A stretch of 64,000 nt of DNA from positions 558,001 to 622,000 of the forward strand of contig CAWCQQ010000007.1 of the NCBI GenBank assembly GCA_963797675.1. The letters run 5' to 3'. This DNA comes from DASQPR01 sp963797675. Its GTDB lineage: Bacteria; Actinomycetota; Actinomycetes; Mycobacteriales; Micromonosporaceae. The position numbers were made by a program, and so were the translations under genes. Every line of letters begins with the position of its first letter. Positions within the stretch are counted from its first letter, which is position 1. The notes under the pieces were generated by a model. That model was not told where the DNA came from, did not search any database, and saw only the letters and a program-made list of their open reading frames with translations. Below are positions 1 through 8,734 of the stretch, piece by piece.

Positions 1-745
1 CGGGCCAGATCTGGTCACCGAGCATCGCGAGCCCGATAATCGACGCGGGTACGGTGGCGGCGGCATCCATGGCGGCCACGGCGGCGGTCGTCGAGCCTCG
101 TTGCATCGCCATGCCGAGCAGCAGCGAGCCCATCAACGAGTGCGCGAAAAGCAGGTAGAGCAGCGGGCTGAACGGGATCATGTGCCAGTTGTGTACGCCG
201 GCGAGGGCTCGCGAGTCGACCGCGGCGGCGCCGAACGAGAGACCGGCGAGCGAGCCGAGTGCGACCGATCCCCGTACGCCCTTGAGTCGGGTGGTGAACA
301 CGCCGACCACCGCGATCAGGGCGAGGACGCCGACCAGAAGGATCACGCCGACGCCGGTGATCGGCCGGGACTCACCCGGCTCAGCCGAGAAGACGAGTGC
401 TCCGACACCGACGCCGAGCAGGCCGAGCAGCAGCATTTCGGCCCGGGGGAGCCGCCATTTGAGCGTCGCCACACCGAGGATCGCCATCACGCCGAGGCCG
501 GCGGTCATGCTCGCCTGCACCAGGAACAGGGGTAGCTCGCGCCGGGCCGCAAAGGCGAGTCCGAAGCCCAGGATCTGGAATCCGATGCCGGCCATGTAGG
601 TGCGCTGGCAGGCCAGCCGGAACAAAAACGAGGGGTGCATCGAGTGGTGCGGTTTGATCCGTGTCGCGGCCATCGACTGGAGCAGGTTGGAGCAGCCGTA
701 TGCGATCACCATCGCCGCGAGACAGATCCAGCCGGAAGACACCAC
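1..745 (-). CDS. DMT/EamA-like integral membrane protein (partial, C-terminus outside window)
   Basis: Reading leftwards from a GTG-GTG pair gives about 248 residues that run off the window edge. The chain is almost entirely hydrophobic, with about eight membrane-spanning stretches separated by short loops, for example around ICLAAMVIAYGC near the N-terminus and FLVQASMTAGLGVMAILGVA in the middle. This resembles the actinobacterial DMT-type (EamA-like) permeases of unknown substrate. No soluble domain is visible. The start is uncertain because no strong ribosome-binding site lies before the GTG codons. It points the same way as hisN, 107 bases upstream of it. The substrate cannot be inferred. 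Confidence 0.6.
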   Translation of the reverse strand, partial: MVSSGWICLAAMVIAYGCSNLLQSMAATRIKPHHSMHPSFLFRLACQRTYMAGIGFQILGFGLAFAARRELPLFLVQASMTAGLGVMAILGVATLKWRLPRAEMLLLGLLGVGVGALVFSAEPGESRPITGVGVILLVGVLALIAVVGVFTTRLKGVRGSVALGSLAGLSFGAAAVDSRALAGVHNWHMIPFSPLLYLLFAHSLMGSLLLGMAMQRGSTTAAVAAMDAAATVPASIIGLAMLGDQIWP

Positions 746-852
746 TCGACGAGGATAGACGGCCCAGCCGGTTAACGCCCGTCGCCCGTTCAGGCACCAG
801 GCGAAAGTGAGCGCGTCAAAATCCCGCTCCAGCCAAGAAATACCTGATCAGG

Positions 853-1665
853 CTATGCGTAGCCGATCGTGGCCGGGTTCAAACACGCCAAAATATCGTG
901 ATGCAATGCACCATTTGTGGCTATTGCGCTTCCGCTGCCCGGGCCTGGGCGGCCGGACAGGTCGGTAAACGTGCCGCCCGCCTCGGTGATAATCGGCACG
1001 AGCGCGGCCACGTCCCAGAGTGATAGTTCGGGGTCCACCACAATGTCGACGCCGCCCTCGGCCAGCAACATGTATCCGTAGAAGTCGCCGTACGCGCGGC
1101 TGCGCCACGTCTTGCGCATGATGTCGAGCATGGGTTCGAGCCGCCCGGTCTCTTCCCAGGCGCCCAACGACGAGTAGCAGAACGATGCGTCGGCGAGCCG
1201 GCGTACGCCCGATACGCGAAGCGGAGTCGCAGCCGCAGTGTGACGACCAGCGTACGCACCGTGACCAAGTGCCGCCCACCACCGTCGACCGAGTGCCGGT
1301 GCCGACACGAGTCCGGCAACGGCCTGGTCGCCTTCCATCAAGGCGATCAACGTGCCCCAGATCGGGATGCCCCGTACAAAATTCTTCGTGCCGTCGATCG
1401 GGTCGATCACCCACCGCCGCTGACCCGGTCCGGCCGGCGCCTCGGTCGCGCCGTACTCCTCGCCGAACACGGCGTCGCGCGGCCGGGTCCGGGCCAGCGT
1501 CGATCGCAGCGCCTTCTCCACCGCCGTGTCCGCGTCCGTGACGGGTGTCAGGTCCGGCTTCGTGGTGACCTGAAGATTCAGGGCCCGGAACCGGCTCATC
1601 GAGATCGCGTCAGCGGTGTCGGCGAGCATATGTGCCAGTGCTAGGTCGTCGGCGTATCCGCTCAT
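853..1665 (-). CDS. hisN: Histidinol-phosphatase, inositol monophosphatase family (HisN)
   Basis: A 270-residue protein of the Mg-dependent inositol monophosphatase superfamily. The metal/phosphate motif WVIDPIDGTKNF (about residues 86-97) is present, as is GEEYG upstream and the second metal site WDVAALVPIITEAGG near residues 218-232. In Actinobacteria this subfamily removes phosphate from L-histidinol phosphate, the penultimate step of histidine synthesis. The length is normal and the frame is intact. It lies downstream of aroA-rsgA on the same strand, an arrangement common in the phylum, but here an oppositely oriented DUF2087 gene sits in between. The subfamily assignment to HisN rather than a generic monophosphatase rests on similarity and on this context. 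Confidence 0.82.
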   Translation of the reverse strand: MSGYADDLALAHMLADTADAISMSRFRALNLQVTTKPDLTPVTDADTAVEKALRSTLARTRPRDAVFGEEYGATEAPAGPGQRRWVIDPIDGTKNFVRGIPIWGTLIALMEGDQAVAGLVSAPALGRRWWAALGHGAYAGRHTAAATPLRVSGVRRLADASFCYSSLGAWEETGRLEPMLDIMRKTWRSRAYGDFYGYMLLAEGGVDIVVDPELSLWDVAALVPIITEAGGTFTDLSGRPGPGSGSAIATNGALHHDILACLNPATIGYA

Positions 1666-1743
1666 GACGGCAACCTAGCCGAGACCGGCCCTGGCCAAAA
1701 GCCGTTAGGCCGCAATGGGTGCTTTGCACGATAGATTGGCGGG

Positions 1744-2280
1744 ATGCGCCCGGAGATACTGTGCGGCCTGCTGGCCGAGGAAGAGCGGCTGCTCGCGTTC
1801 GCGGCGGTGGTGCTCGGCGCGCAGACCCCGAGCGAGGTTGCCACCACAACCGGTCTTCCGCCCCGCGACGTGGTGCGCGCGCTCCGCCGGCTGGAACAGG
1901 GTGGGCTCGTCCAGGCCGTCGAGGGCAGGCTGATCGGTTCGCGAACGGCTTTCAAAGAAACCATGCGGGAGTACGCCCCGGAGCCCGGCCCGTCCGAACC
2001 GTTGGATCCGGATCAGGCGAAGGCGACCATCCTGCGGGCGTTCGTGCGGGACGGCCGGCTCGTCACGATCCCGGCCGCCCGTGGCAAGCGTCAGGTGGTT
2101 CTCGAGCACATTGCGGCCTGCTTCGAGCCCGGGGTGAAATATCCGGAGCGGGCGGTCGACGCGGTGTTGCGTGCGTGGCATGAGGACTACGTGTCGCTGC
2201 GGCGCTACCTGATCGACGAGGACCTGATGGCGCGCGAGAACGGCATCTACTGGCGGGCCGGCGGCCCGGTCGAGATCTAG
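1744..2280 (+). CDS. DUF2087 protein with N-terminal helix-turn-helix
   Basis: 178 residues. The first half (about residues 1-65) looks like an ArsR-type winged helix: a helical segment, then TPSEVATTTGLPPRDVVRALRRL, then a short wing ending LVQAVEGRLIGS. The second half (about 95-170) carries the DUF2087 signature, with GRLVTIPAARGKRQVVLEHI, FEPGVKYPERAVDAVLRAWHEDYVSLRRYLIDEDLMAREN and a terminal YWRAGG. Such proteins are predicted transcription regulators with unknown ligands. Start is ATG. It is convergent with rsgA (43-base gap) and divergent from hisN, so it interrupts an otherwise collinear aroA-rsgA-hisN block. Confidence 0.75.
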   Translation: MRPEILCGLLAEEERLLAFAAVVLGAQTPSEVATTTGLPPRDVVRALRRLEQGGLVQAVEGRLIGSRTAFKETMREYAPEPGPSEPLDPDQAKATILRAFVRDGRLVTIPAARGKRQVVLEHIAACFEPGVKYPERAVDAVLRAWHEDYVSLRRYLIDEDLMARENGIYWRAGGPVEI

Positions 2281-2323
2281 GCTATGGCCCACAGCGCAGC
2301 CGACCGGACTCTTGAAATAGCCC

Positions 2324-3338
2324 CTAGCCGTCCTGTTCGGGCGTCCCGGCCTGGGAGAGCAGCAGCCGCCGGAACGACGCGAGCCGGCGGGGATCCGCGC
2401 CACCGGCCGCGATCAGCGCGTCCAGGCCGCAATCCGGGCTGAGCGCGGTGTGCTCGCAGTTCGGCGGGCAGTTCACCGACGCCTCCACGAGATCCGGGAA
2501 CCCGTGCAGCAGGCTGTTCGCGGACACGTGCGCGAGGCCGAACGACCGTACGCCCGGCGTATCGATGATCCACCCGTCGTCGTCCGGCAGGTGCAGTGCG
2601 ATCGCGCTGGTCGACGTGTGCCGGCCCTTGCCGACCGAGCTGACCACGCCGACCGCCCGATAGGCATCCGGGATGAGCTTGTTGACGAGCGTCGACTTGC
2701 CCACGCCCGGAGTGCCCGACCATGACCGAGACCTGACCGGAGAGCGCCTCGCGCAGGGCGGCCGGATCCTCGTCCGGGCGGCACAGCACGTACGGCAGGA
2801 GCAACTCGGCGTAGTAGTCGAGGACCGCCTCCGGTCCGGCCAGATCGGCCTTCGTCAGGCACAGCAGCGGTTCGATGTCGGCGTCGTACGCGGCCACCAG
2901 GCATCGGTCGATGAACCCGGTACGCGCCGGCGGGTCGGCCAGCGCGACGACGATCACGAGCTGGTCGGCGTTCGCGACGATTACCCGTTCCAGGCGGCCC
3001 TCGGGCGTCGTGTCGTCATCGTCGGCGGTACGCCGGAGGACGGACGTCCGCTCCTCGATCCGGACGATCCGCGCGAGCGCGCCCTCGCCACCGGAGACGT
3101 CGCCGACAATCGCGACCCGGTCGCCGACCACGACACCGCGCCGGCCGAGTTCCCGGGCCCGCATCGCGGTCACCGTGGCGCCGTCGACCTGGCAGGTGAA
3201 CCGGCCGCGGTCGACCGCCATCACGAAGCCGAGCGCCGCCTCCTCGTGTTTGGGCCGCACCCGCGTACGGGGACGGGACGACTTGCCGGGCCGTACCCGG
3301 ACGTCGTCTTCGTCATAGTTGCGCTGTTTCGCCGTCAA
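2324..3338 (-). CDS. rsgA: Ribosome small subunit-dependent GTPase A (frame broken near 2713)
   Basis: About 337 residues once one extra base is ignored. RsgA is the circularly permuted GTPase that tests late 30S subunits. Seen in order: basic N-terminal tail, OB-fold (about 35-90), G4 motif TKAD, then the P-loop GHSGVGKS, the switch region GRHTST, DTPG and the C-terminal zinc motif CPPNC-x-H-x6-C. The P-loop itself is split: the upstream frame reads GHSGRG and the downstream frame resumes at GKSTLVNK. Removing one base in the run after the Ser codon restores GHSGVGKS exactly. It starts 9 bases after aroA ends and is probably co-transcribed with it. The break is more likely an assembly error than a real inactivation. 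Confidence 0.87.
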
Positions 3339-3347
3339 TCCGCCTAC

Positions 3348-4668
3348 TCACGCCGCTCGAGGGTTCACCGATATGTTGATTGCATCTCGCACCATAGCGG
3401 TCCACAGCTCCGGGAACTCAGGCATTGTCGCCGACGTGCACGTGACGTCGGACAATTCGATCCCCGGTACGGCGAGGCCGAGCACCGCGCCGGCGTACGC
3501 CATCCGATGGTCCTGGTAGGTCTGGAAGACGCCACCGGTCAGCGGACTCGGCCGGATCAGAAGTCCGTCCGGTAGCTCGCTCACGGATGCACCGAGCCCG
3601 GACAGCTCGCGAGCCAGCACGCTGAGCCGGTCGATCGTCGTAGCGGCGGATGTGCCCGACACCCCACAGCCGGGACGGCGAGTCCGCAAGTACGGCCAGC
3701 GCGGCGATGACCGATGTCAGATCGCTGACCTCGGACAGATCGGCGTCGATGCCATGGATGGCGCCGCTGCCTCGGATCGTGAGCCCGTCGTACGACATCG
3801 ACACCGAACCGCCCATCGATTCGAGCAGTGCCCGGAGATCGTCTCCGCCCGGGCTCGAGCGCGGCCAGCCGGGCACCTTGACGACGCCACCGGTCACGAG
3901 TGCTGCGGCGAGGAACGGCGCCGCCGCGACCGGATCCGGTTCGATGTCCCACCCGCGGCCGTAGAGCCGGCCCGGCGCCACCGCCCAGACGTCCGGTACG
4001 CCGTCGTCGACCCCGGCGCCCGCGGCCCGGAGCATCGCGACCGTCATCCGGACGTGCGGCGAGTGCGGGATCGGCGGTCCGACGTGCCGGATCACGATGC
4101 CCCGGTCGTACTCCGGTGAGGCCAGCAGCAGCCCGGAGACGAATTGGCCGGACGTGGACGCGTTGATGGTGACGTCGCCGCCGGGGATCCGGCCGGTGCC
4201 GTGCACGGTCAGCGGCAGCCCGCCGCCGTCGCGGGACGCCGTGACGCGTACGCCGATCGACGTGAGCGCCCCGATCAGTGGCCCGAGTGGGCGTCGGTGC
4301 GCCGGATCGCCGTCGATCGTGACCGGACCGTCCGCGAGGCCGGCCACCGGTGGCAGGAACCGCATCACCGTGCCGCCCGGGCCTGCATCGATGTGCGCCG
4401 GTCCGGCCAGCGGACGGGGCCGGATCACCCACCGTGACTCGTCCACTGTGGAGACGTGCACGCCGAGCGCGCGCAGGCCGGTCGCCATCAGTTCGGTGTC
4501 GCGTACGCGCAGCGGCGATCGCAGCGTGCTCGGGCCGTCCGAGATGGCGGAGAGCACCAGCGCTCGCGCCATCATGGCGGTGGAACCGGGCAGCCTCGTG
4601 GTCACCGCGACCGCGCGTACGGCCGTCGGAGCACGCCACGTCGTGAGGCTCTCCGTCACCCTTCGCAT
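3348..4668 (-). CDS. aroA: 3-phosphoshikimate 1-carboxyvinyltransferase, EPSP synthase (frame broken near 3643)
   Basis: Sixth enzyme of the shikimate pathway, joining shikimate 3-phosphate and PEP. About 439 residues, the family norm. Visible motifs are LPGSTAMMARALVLSA near the N-terminus (the Ser-Lys site region, here with STAMMAR), GPGGTVMRFLPP, and after the break TYQDHRMAYAGAVLGLAVPG, the conserved YxDHRMAM-type motif. The frame breaks at GHIR; deleting one C gives GHIR-ATTI-DRL, aligning in length with GHxRGHETDRL of mycobacterial enzymes. It lies upstream of rsgA on the same strand and is divergent from the SRAP gene with a 62-base gap, as in mycobacteria. Confidence 0.9.
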
Positions 4669-4730
4669 TCTGCCCGCCCCGGTCCGCTACCGGACGTCCG
4701 ATCTCCGTCGACTGCGCTACGTTGTGGAGC

Positions 4731-5468
4731 ATGTGCGGGCGCTACGCGACAACTCGGACGGCGACGGATCTATCGTCGATCTTCGATGCTATCGACGCGA
4801 CCAGTGACGATGAATCGGTGGCGATCGACTACAACGTCGCCCCGACCGATCCGGTGCCGATCGTCCGGATGTCCGGGTCGGCCGGTGGCCGGGTGCTGTC
4901 GGTCGCCCGCTGGGGCCTGGTGCCGCCGTGGGCGACGGATCGGCGCGGTGCCGCCCGGATGATCAATGCGCGAGCCGAGACGGTTGCGACCACCCGCGCG
5001 TACGCGAAGCCGTTCGCGGCCCGGCGGTGCCTGATCCCGGCAACCGGCTGGTACGAGTTCGCCGCGCCGCCCGCCACGGCGCCGGCAAAGGTACGCAAGC
5101 AGCCGTACTTCATGACGCCGCTGGACGACGAGCCGGTCGTGTTCGCCGGACTGTGGTCGGTGTGGTCCGACCGGGCCGGTGCCACGACGCTACTGACGTG
5201 CTCGATCGTGACCACCGAGGCGCTCGGCGACCTCGCCTCCGTACATGATCGAATGCCGTTGTTTCTCGCACCGGATCGGTGGGAGTCGTGGTTGACCGCG
5301 ACCTCCGACCTCGACCGGTTACTCGAACCGCCCACGGCAGGCGAAATAGCACGTCTGGAGATTCGCCCGGTAGGACTTTCGGTCGGCGATGTACGCAATG
5401 ACGGCCCATCCCTGATAGCCCGAACGGGCCAACCTCAAGCCGATTCGGTCGATCTGACCCTGTTTTAG
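4731..5468 (+). CDS. SOS response-associated peptidase, SRAP/YedK/HMCES family
   Basis: 245 residues from the ATG that puts Cys at position 2 (MCGRYA). That Cys forms the thiazolidine crosslink with abasic sites in single-stranded DNA in HMCES/YedK proteins, so this start is preferred over the ATG 9 bases upstream. Other family marks are YNVAPTDPVPIVR, the WGLVPPW motif, INARAETV, RRCLIPATGWYEF with the conserved Glu, and the SVHDRMPLFL block with the active His. The protein protects abasic lesions during replication. It is divergent from aroA, matching the mycobacterial Rv3226c-aroA arrangement. Frame is intact. Confidence 0.9.
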   Translation: MCGRYATTRTATDLSSIFDAIDATSDDESVAIDYNVAPTDPVPIVRMSGSAGGRVLSVARWGLVPPWATDRRGAARMINARAETVATTRAYAKPFAARRCLIPATGWYEFAAPPATAPAKVRKQPYFMTPLDDEPVVFAGLWSVWSDRAGATTLLTCSIVTTEALGDLASVHDRMPLFLAPDRWESWLTATSDLDRLLEPPTAGEIARLEIRPVGLSVGDVRNDGPSLIARTGQPQADSVDLTLF

Positions 5469-5660
5469 CGAATTTGCGCCAAGAAACCTCCCTCGACATC
5501 TCCCCTTGCCTGTCGAAAACTCTTGATTAAGCAGCCACGAGTGCGATAGAAACCAGCGCTGATGTTTGTTAACAGTGGTTTTCGATCGGCATGGTTGTCG
5601 ATCGGAAGCGAGAGTTGATCGGCCGCAAGAATTGTTCAAAACCCGCGGGGGAGGTGGGTA

Positions 5661-6035
5661 GTGACCCGAGCACGCATGCCTCGACCACACGAGGTCGCAG
5701 CGGCACGGAGAGACCCAAGATTGGTTCGAGCGTTCACCGAACGCACGCCGGACGAGTCTTGGAGAGCGAGCGGTATCTGCCGCAGTCAGGATCCGGAGAC
5801 ATTCTTTCCGGCTCCACGAGAAACATCGGATCCGGCCTTGCGACTGTGCCGGGATTGCCCGGTTCAAGGAGCGTGCCTTGCGTGGGCGCTCGACGCAGGC
5901 GATTGCCACGGCGTCTGGGGTGCCACGACAGCACGCGAACGTCGAGCCATGGCGCCGGTCTGGCGCGGTGATCCGGAACCCGATCATGAGATGGCCATCA
6001 CGCCGTCGATGAGGTCGTTCGCCGCCAGCGTGTAA
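5661..6035 (+). CDS. WhiB-family iron-sulfur transcription factor
   Basis: 124 residues from GTG, preceded by a good ribosome-binding site (GGGGGAGG). Four cysteines in WhiB spacing bind a [4Fe-4S] cluster: C in GICRSQDPETFFP, CRDC in LCRDCPVQGACLAWAL and the last C in that same block. They are followed by GVWGATTARERR, the turn that contacts the sigma-A subunit, here GVWGA instead of the usual GVWGG. A basic tail follows. The protein has a longer N-terminus than WhiB1 (the separate gene at 25520) and is a different subfamily. A strong hairpin at 6075-6103 follows. Regulatory targets cannot be read from the sequence. Confidence 0.88.
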   Translation: MTRARMPRPHEVAAARRDPRLVRAFTERTPDESWRASGICRSQDPETFFPAPRETSDPALRLCRDCPVQGACLAWALDAGDCHGVWGATTARERRAMAPVWRGDPEPDHEMAITPSMRSFAASV

Positions 6036-6074
6036 GCATCGGCGCTTTCACAACGCAGAAATAGGGCGATTTGC

Positions 6075-6103
6075 GTGCGGCCGGTCGGCTCGACCGGCCG
6101 CAC
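6075..6103 (+). terminator. GC-rich hairpin after the WhiB gene
   Basis: Perfect 12-bp stem GTGCGGCCGGTC with loop GGCTC and the complementary arm at 6092-6103, lying 40 bases after the whiB stop and just before the hydrolase ATG at 6113. There is no T-tract, as usual in high-GC Actinobacteria. Because it sits only 10 bases from the next start it could also limit translation of that gene. Confidence 0.6.
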
Positions 6104-6112
6104 GATATATCC

Positions 6113-6752
6113 ATGGCGAAGTCCGCAACAACCGTGACCCAGATCGCAACACCGCGAGGCCCGGCCGAGGTGGTCATCGAGCGGCCATCGGTCCGCGCCG
6201 GGGGATCGGCACAGAGCATGCTGGTGCTGGGCCACGGCGCCGGCGGCGGCATCGACTCGCCCGATCTGATCGCCGTCACGCACGCCGTGCTCGAACGCGG
6301 AGTCGTCGTGGCCCGGGTGACTCAGCCCTACCGGGTGGCGGGCCGCCGCGCCCCGGCGCCCGCCGCCCATCTCGACGAGGCCTGGATCGCCGTGTTGGCG
6401 GCACTCCGACGCGGTGCCGACGAGGCGTTGCCGCTGGTCGTGGGCGGGCGGTCGAGCGGCGCTCGGGTCGCCTGCCGTACCGCTCTCGCGGTCTCGGCGC
6501 AGGGCCGTTCTCGCGCTCGCGTTTCCACTGCACCCGCCGGGCCACCCGGAGCGCTCGCGCGATGCGGAGTTGCGTACCGGGCTGCCGACGCTCGTCGTCA
6601 ACGGCGATCGTGACCCGTTCGGCTGCCCCGATCCGGACGTTGACGTCGAGGTGGCGGTCCGCCCGGGTGCTCGCCACGACCTTCGTACGGATTTACGCGG
6701 CACCTCGGCGCTCGTGGTCGACTGGCTGTGCCGATTCGACCTGGCAGCGTGA
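6113..6752 (+). CDS. Alpha/beta hydrolase, KANL3/Tex30-like (frame broken near 6501)
   Basis: About 213 residues across one break. The oxyanion-hole segment LVLGHGAGGGIDSPDL (about 33-48), the nucleophile elbow VVGGRSSGARVACRTA with Ser in the G-R-S-S-G turn, and, after the break, LALAFPLHPPGHP, TLVVNGDRDPFG with the acid residue and the His in RPGARHDL form a complete hydrolase catalytic set. Dropping one G in the CAGGGCC stretch joins VSAQ to AVLALAF. This is the small KANL3/Tex30 group found next to sigma-factor genes in many Actinobacteria. Substrate is unknown. It is followed by the sigR promoter region. Confidence 0.75.
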
Positions 6753-7067
6753 CCCCGGGCGGCCATCCGTCGTTTTATCGCCGTGGGCCCGTTCGCGGGC
6801 CGACAGACCGCGGCGTTCCGGCATCGACCGAGCGTCCGTGGCCGGATCCAACCTCCCAGGCTCTCCCTGGTCCCGGCGGTTGGCGGAGCGCTTGAGGGGT
6901 CTGCGCGCCGCCGGTCCCGCCGTCGGGACCGGGGTGGGCTCGATCACACCGGCCGGCTGCCCGTCGATGCCGCGATCTTTCGTCACGGAATGTTGTGACC
7001 TTCTTCCAGCGTTACAGGACCGTGGACGTGTAGTAGCGCGTCCGTGGAGACCTGGAAGGGGATGTGC
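6753..7067. other. Intergenic region ahead of the sigma factor gene
   Basis: About 315 bases without a convincing gene. The only element I can support is the sigma-R-type promoter at 6987-7013. Open frames here on both strands lack recognisable protein character and are of biased composition. Confidence 0.5.
6987..7013 (+). promoter_or_regulatory. Sigma-R/Sigma-H type promoter (autoregulatory) of sigR
   Basis: GGAAT at 6987-6991, a 19-base spacer and GTT at 7011-7013. This matches the disulfide-stress sigma consensus GGAAT-N18/19-GTT known for SigR of Streptomyces and SigH of mycobacteria. It lies 55 bases before the first plausible start codon of the sigma gene itself (GTG 7068), the location expected for positive autoregulation. 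This is the only such match I recognised upstream of a gene in the window. Confidence 0.72.
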
Positions 7068-7946
7068 GTGAGCACAACTCGCGAATTGATTCCGGACAAG
7101 ACGCTCGGCGCGACGTTCGTCTCGGGGCTGCTCGAGGCGCCCCGTTGGCCGGCGTCGGTCGTTCCTCCGGCGCATTCGAGCGCTAACACACCCGTGCGTA
7201 CGCGGTTGCGACCCGCATCCTCGAACGAGTCGATCATTAACGGCGTATCCTCGTCGGGACGGTCGACGAAGGGCGCGCGAGTGACAGTAGGCCAGCAGGC
7301 AGACAACCGTGATCGGTTCGAGCGGGATGCAATGCCGTTCATCGACCAGCTCTACGGTGCCGCCCTGCGTATGACTCGCAATCCGGCCGACGCGGAGGAT
7401 CTCGTCCAGGAGACGTTCCTGAAGGCGTACGCCGCGTTCCACCAGTTCGAACAGGGCACGAACCTGAAGGCCTGGTTGTACCGGATCTTGACGAACACGT
7501 ACATCAACTCGTATCGGAAGCGTCAGCGCCAGCCGCTGCAGTCTCCGACCGAGGAGATCACCGACTGGCAGCTCGCCGACGCGTCCTCGCACATGTCGAC
7601 CGGTCTGAAGTCGGCCGAGGCCGAGGCGCTGGACCGGCTGCCGGACTCGGACGTGAAGGATGCGCTGCAGGCGCTGCCCGAGGAGTTCCGGCTGGCCGTC
7701 TACCTGGCCGATGTCGAGGGGTTTTCCTACAAGGAGATCGCCGACATCATGAACACGCCGATCGGCACGGTGATGTCACGTTTGCACCGCGGCCGGCGCA
7801 ACTTGCGTCGCAGCCTGGAAGACTATGCGGCGGAGCGTGGTTTCACCCGCGGCACGGTCGCCACACACGACGATGACGACGCCACGCTGGCGCAGGCAGA
7901 CGATCCGGCCTCGGGCACTGACGCCCCGGCCGTCCGGGAGGTGTAG
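7068..7946 (+). CDS. sigR: Thiol-stress ECF sigma factor, SigR/SigH type
   Basis: Two starts are plausible. GTG 7068 follows GGAAGGGG and gives 292 residues. GTG 7281 follows GAAGGG at good spacing and gives 221 residues, the usual family length. The conserved core begins after 7281: region 2 has FIDQLYGAALRMTRNPADAEDLVQETFLKAYAAF, then NLKAWLYRILTNTYINSYRK. Region 4 has LPEEFRLAVYLADVEGFSY, then KEIADIMNTPIGTVMSRLHR. The 71-residue extension has no domain. A longer isoform made from a sigma-dependent promoter is known for SigR of Streptomyces, and the promoter at 6987 fits that scheme. Its anti-sigma gene follows after 2 bases. It directs the response to disulfide stress. Confidence 0.92.
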   Translation: MSTTRELIPDKTLGATFVSGLLEAPRWPASVVPPAHSSANTPVRTRLRPASSNESIINGVSSSGRSTKGARVTVGQQADNRDRFERDAMPFIDQLYGAALRMTRNPADAEDLVQETFLKAYAAFHQFEQGTNLKAWLYRILTNTYINSYRKRQRQPLQSPTEEITDWQLADASSHMSTGLKSAEAEALDRLPDSDVKDALQALPEEFRLAVYLADVEGFSYKEIADIMNTPIGTVMSRLHRGRRNLRRSLEDYAAERGFTRGTVATHDDDDATLAQADDPASGTDAPAVREV

Positions 7947-7948
7947 AC

Positions 7949-8222
7949 GTGGGTTCCGACACGCCTGAGAAGGGCGATTGCCGCGACGTGCTCGATGAGG
8001 TTTATCTCTACCTCGACCTGGAGTGCAACGAGGACCGGCGGCAGCTGATCCGGACGCATCTCGACGAGTGCACACCCTGCCTGCGGGAGTTCGGCATCGA
8101 GCAGGAGGTCAAGGCTGCTCGTGTCGCGCTGCTGCGGCGGCGAGACCGCGCCGGACGCGCTCCGCGAGCGGCTGCGTGCCAAGCTGAACGAGATCGTCTC
8201 CGAGCCGAGCCAGACCCGCTGA
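7949..8222 (+). CDS. rshA: Zinc-binding redox anti-sigma factor, RsrA/RshA type (frame broken near 8117)
   Basis: About 90 residues. RsrA/RshA holds the adjacent sigma factor inactive until a Zn-bound thiol pair is oxidised to a disulfide. Seen: the zinc motif with C at DCRDVLDEVY, then HLDECTPC, that is H-x3-C-x2-C, the ZAS signature. After the break the proper frame reads VSRCCGGETAPDALRERLRA and ends EPSQTR. One G in AAGGCTGCTC is superfluous; removing it gives EVKALVSRCCGG. It begins 2 bases after the sigma gene stop and is certainly co-transcribed. A long inverted repeat follows the stop. Confidence 0.88.
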
Positions 8223-8238
8223 GGCCTGCGAAAACAAA

Positions 8239-8297
8239 GTTGATCCTGGAGTCAGCGCGCGACGATAGTCGTTGCGTGTGCCGACTCCAGGATCAAC
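8239..8297. terminator. Long inverted repeat between convergent rshA and bL37 genes
   Basis: Perfect 15-bp arms GTTGATCCTGGAGTC at 8239-8253 and the complement at 8283-8297, with a smaller hairpin (CGAC-GATA-GTCG) inside the 29-base loop. Its position between the stops of two convergent genes suggests a bidirectional terminator. Confidence 0.6.
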
Positions 8298-8317
8298 CAG
8301 GCTTTGGGCTCCTGTGA

Positions 8318-8392
8318 TCAGGAGTTTGGGCGCTTGCCGTGGTTGGCAGCGCTCTTCTTGCGAGCCTTCTTCTTGCGCGACTTCTTCGCCAT
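8318..8392 (-). CDS. 50S ribosomal protein bL37 (24 residues)
   Basis: A 24-codon gene, ATG at 8392, ribosome-binding site AAGGAGGG seven bases upstream, stop TGA at 8318. The peptide starts MAKKSRKKKARKK and ends NHGKRPNS. The mycobacterial 50S protein bL37, found by cryo-EM of Mycobacterium smegmatis ribosomes, has the same length, the same basic N-terminal half and the same ANHGKRPN ending. It binds the large subunit near the peptidyl transferase region. Many gene finders miss it because of its size. It is convergent with rshA and divergent from the biotinyl-like protein gene. Confidence 0.85.
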   Translation of the reverse strand: MAKKSRKKKARKKSAANHGKRPNS

Positions 8393-8503
8393 GTGACCCT
8401 CCTTCGTCAGACACGATGGTAGCGGGGTCGAGTGGGCACCTCTGCATCTGAGGTTCCATGATTGGATACGTCTCGCACGTTCATGTAACGAGAGGGACGG
8501 ATG

Positions 8504-8719
8504 ATGGCTGACGAGATCCGCGCCGAGATGGTGGCAAACGTCTGGAAGGTCGTCGCCAAGGCGGGCGACGAGGTTGAAGAGGGCGACACACTGGTCATCC
8601 TCGAATCCATGAAGATGGAGATCCCGGTCGTGGCCGAGTCCGACGGCACGGTCAAGGAGATTGCCGTCAACGAGGGTGACGTCGTCCAGGAGGGCGACCT
8701 CATCGCGATCATCGACTAA
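8504..8719 (+). CDS. Biotin/lipoyl attachment domain protein, TB7.3 family
   Basis: 71 residues from the second of two adjacent ATGs. The whole protein is a single biotinyl domain with the modified lysine in ESMKMEIP (about residue 37). It closely parallels M. tuberculosis TB7.3 (Rv3221c), which lies beside rshA in that genome too. It is probably a carrier for a biotin-dependent carboxylase encoded elsewhere; no carboxylase subunit is in the window. A good Shine-Dalgarno sequence (GAGAGGGACGG) precedes it. Confidence 0.88.
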   Translation: MADEIRAEMVANVWKVVAKAGDEVEEGDTLVILESMKMEIPVVAESDGTVKEIAVNEGDVVQEGDLIAIID

Positions 8720-8734
8720 AGGGCTTAAAACCAG

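Noticed and set aside
5319..5987. 222-codon minus-strand frame over the SRAP end and whiB
   Set aside because: No domain, opposite to two recognised genes, and no plausible start signal.
6693..7592. 299-codon minus-strand frame over the sigma factor
   Set aside because: Mirror of the sigma gene and its upstream region, Arg-rich and without domains.
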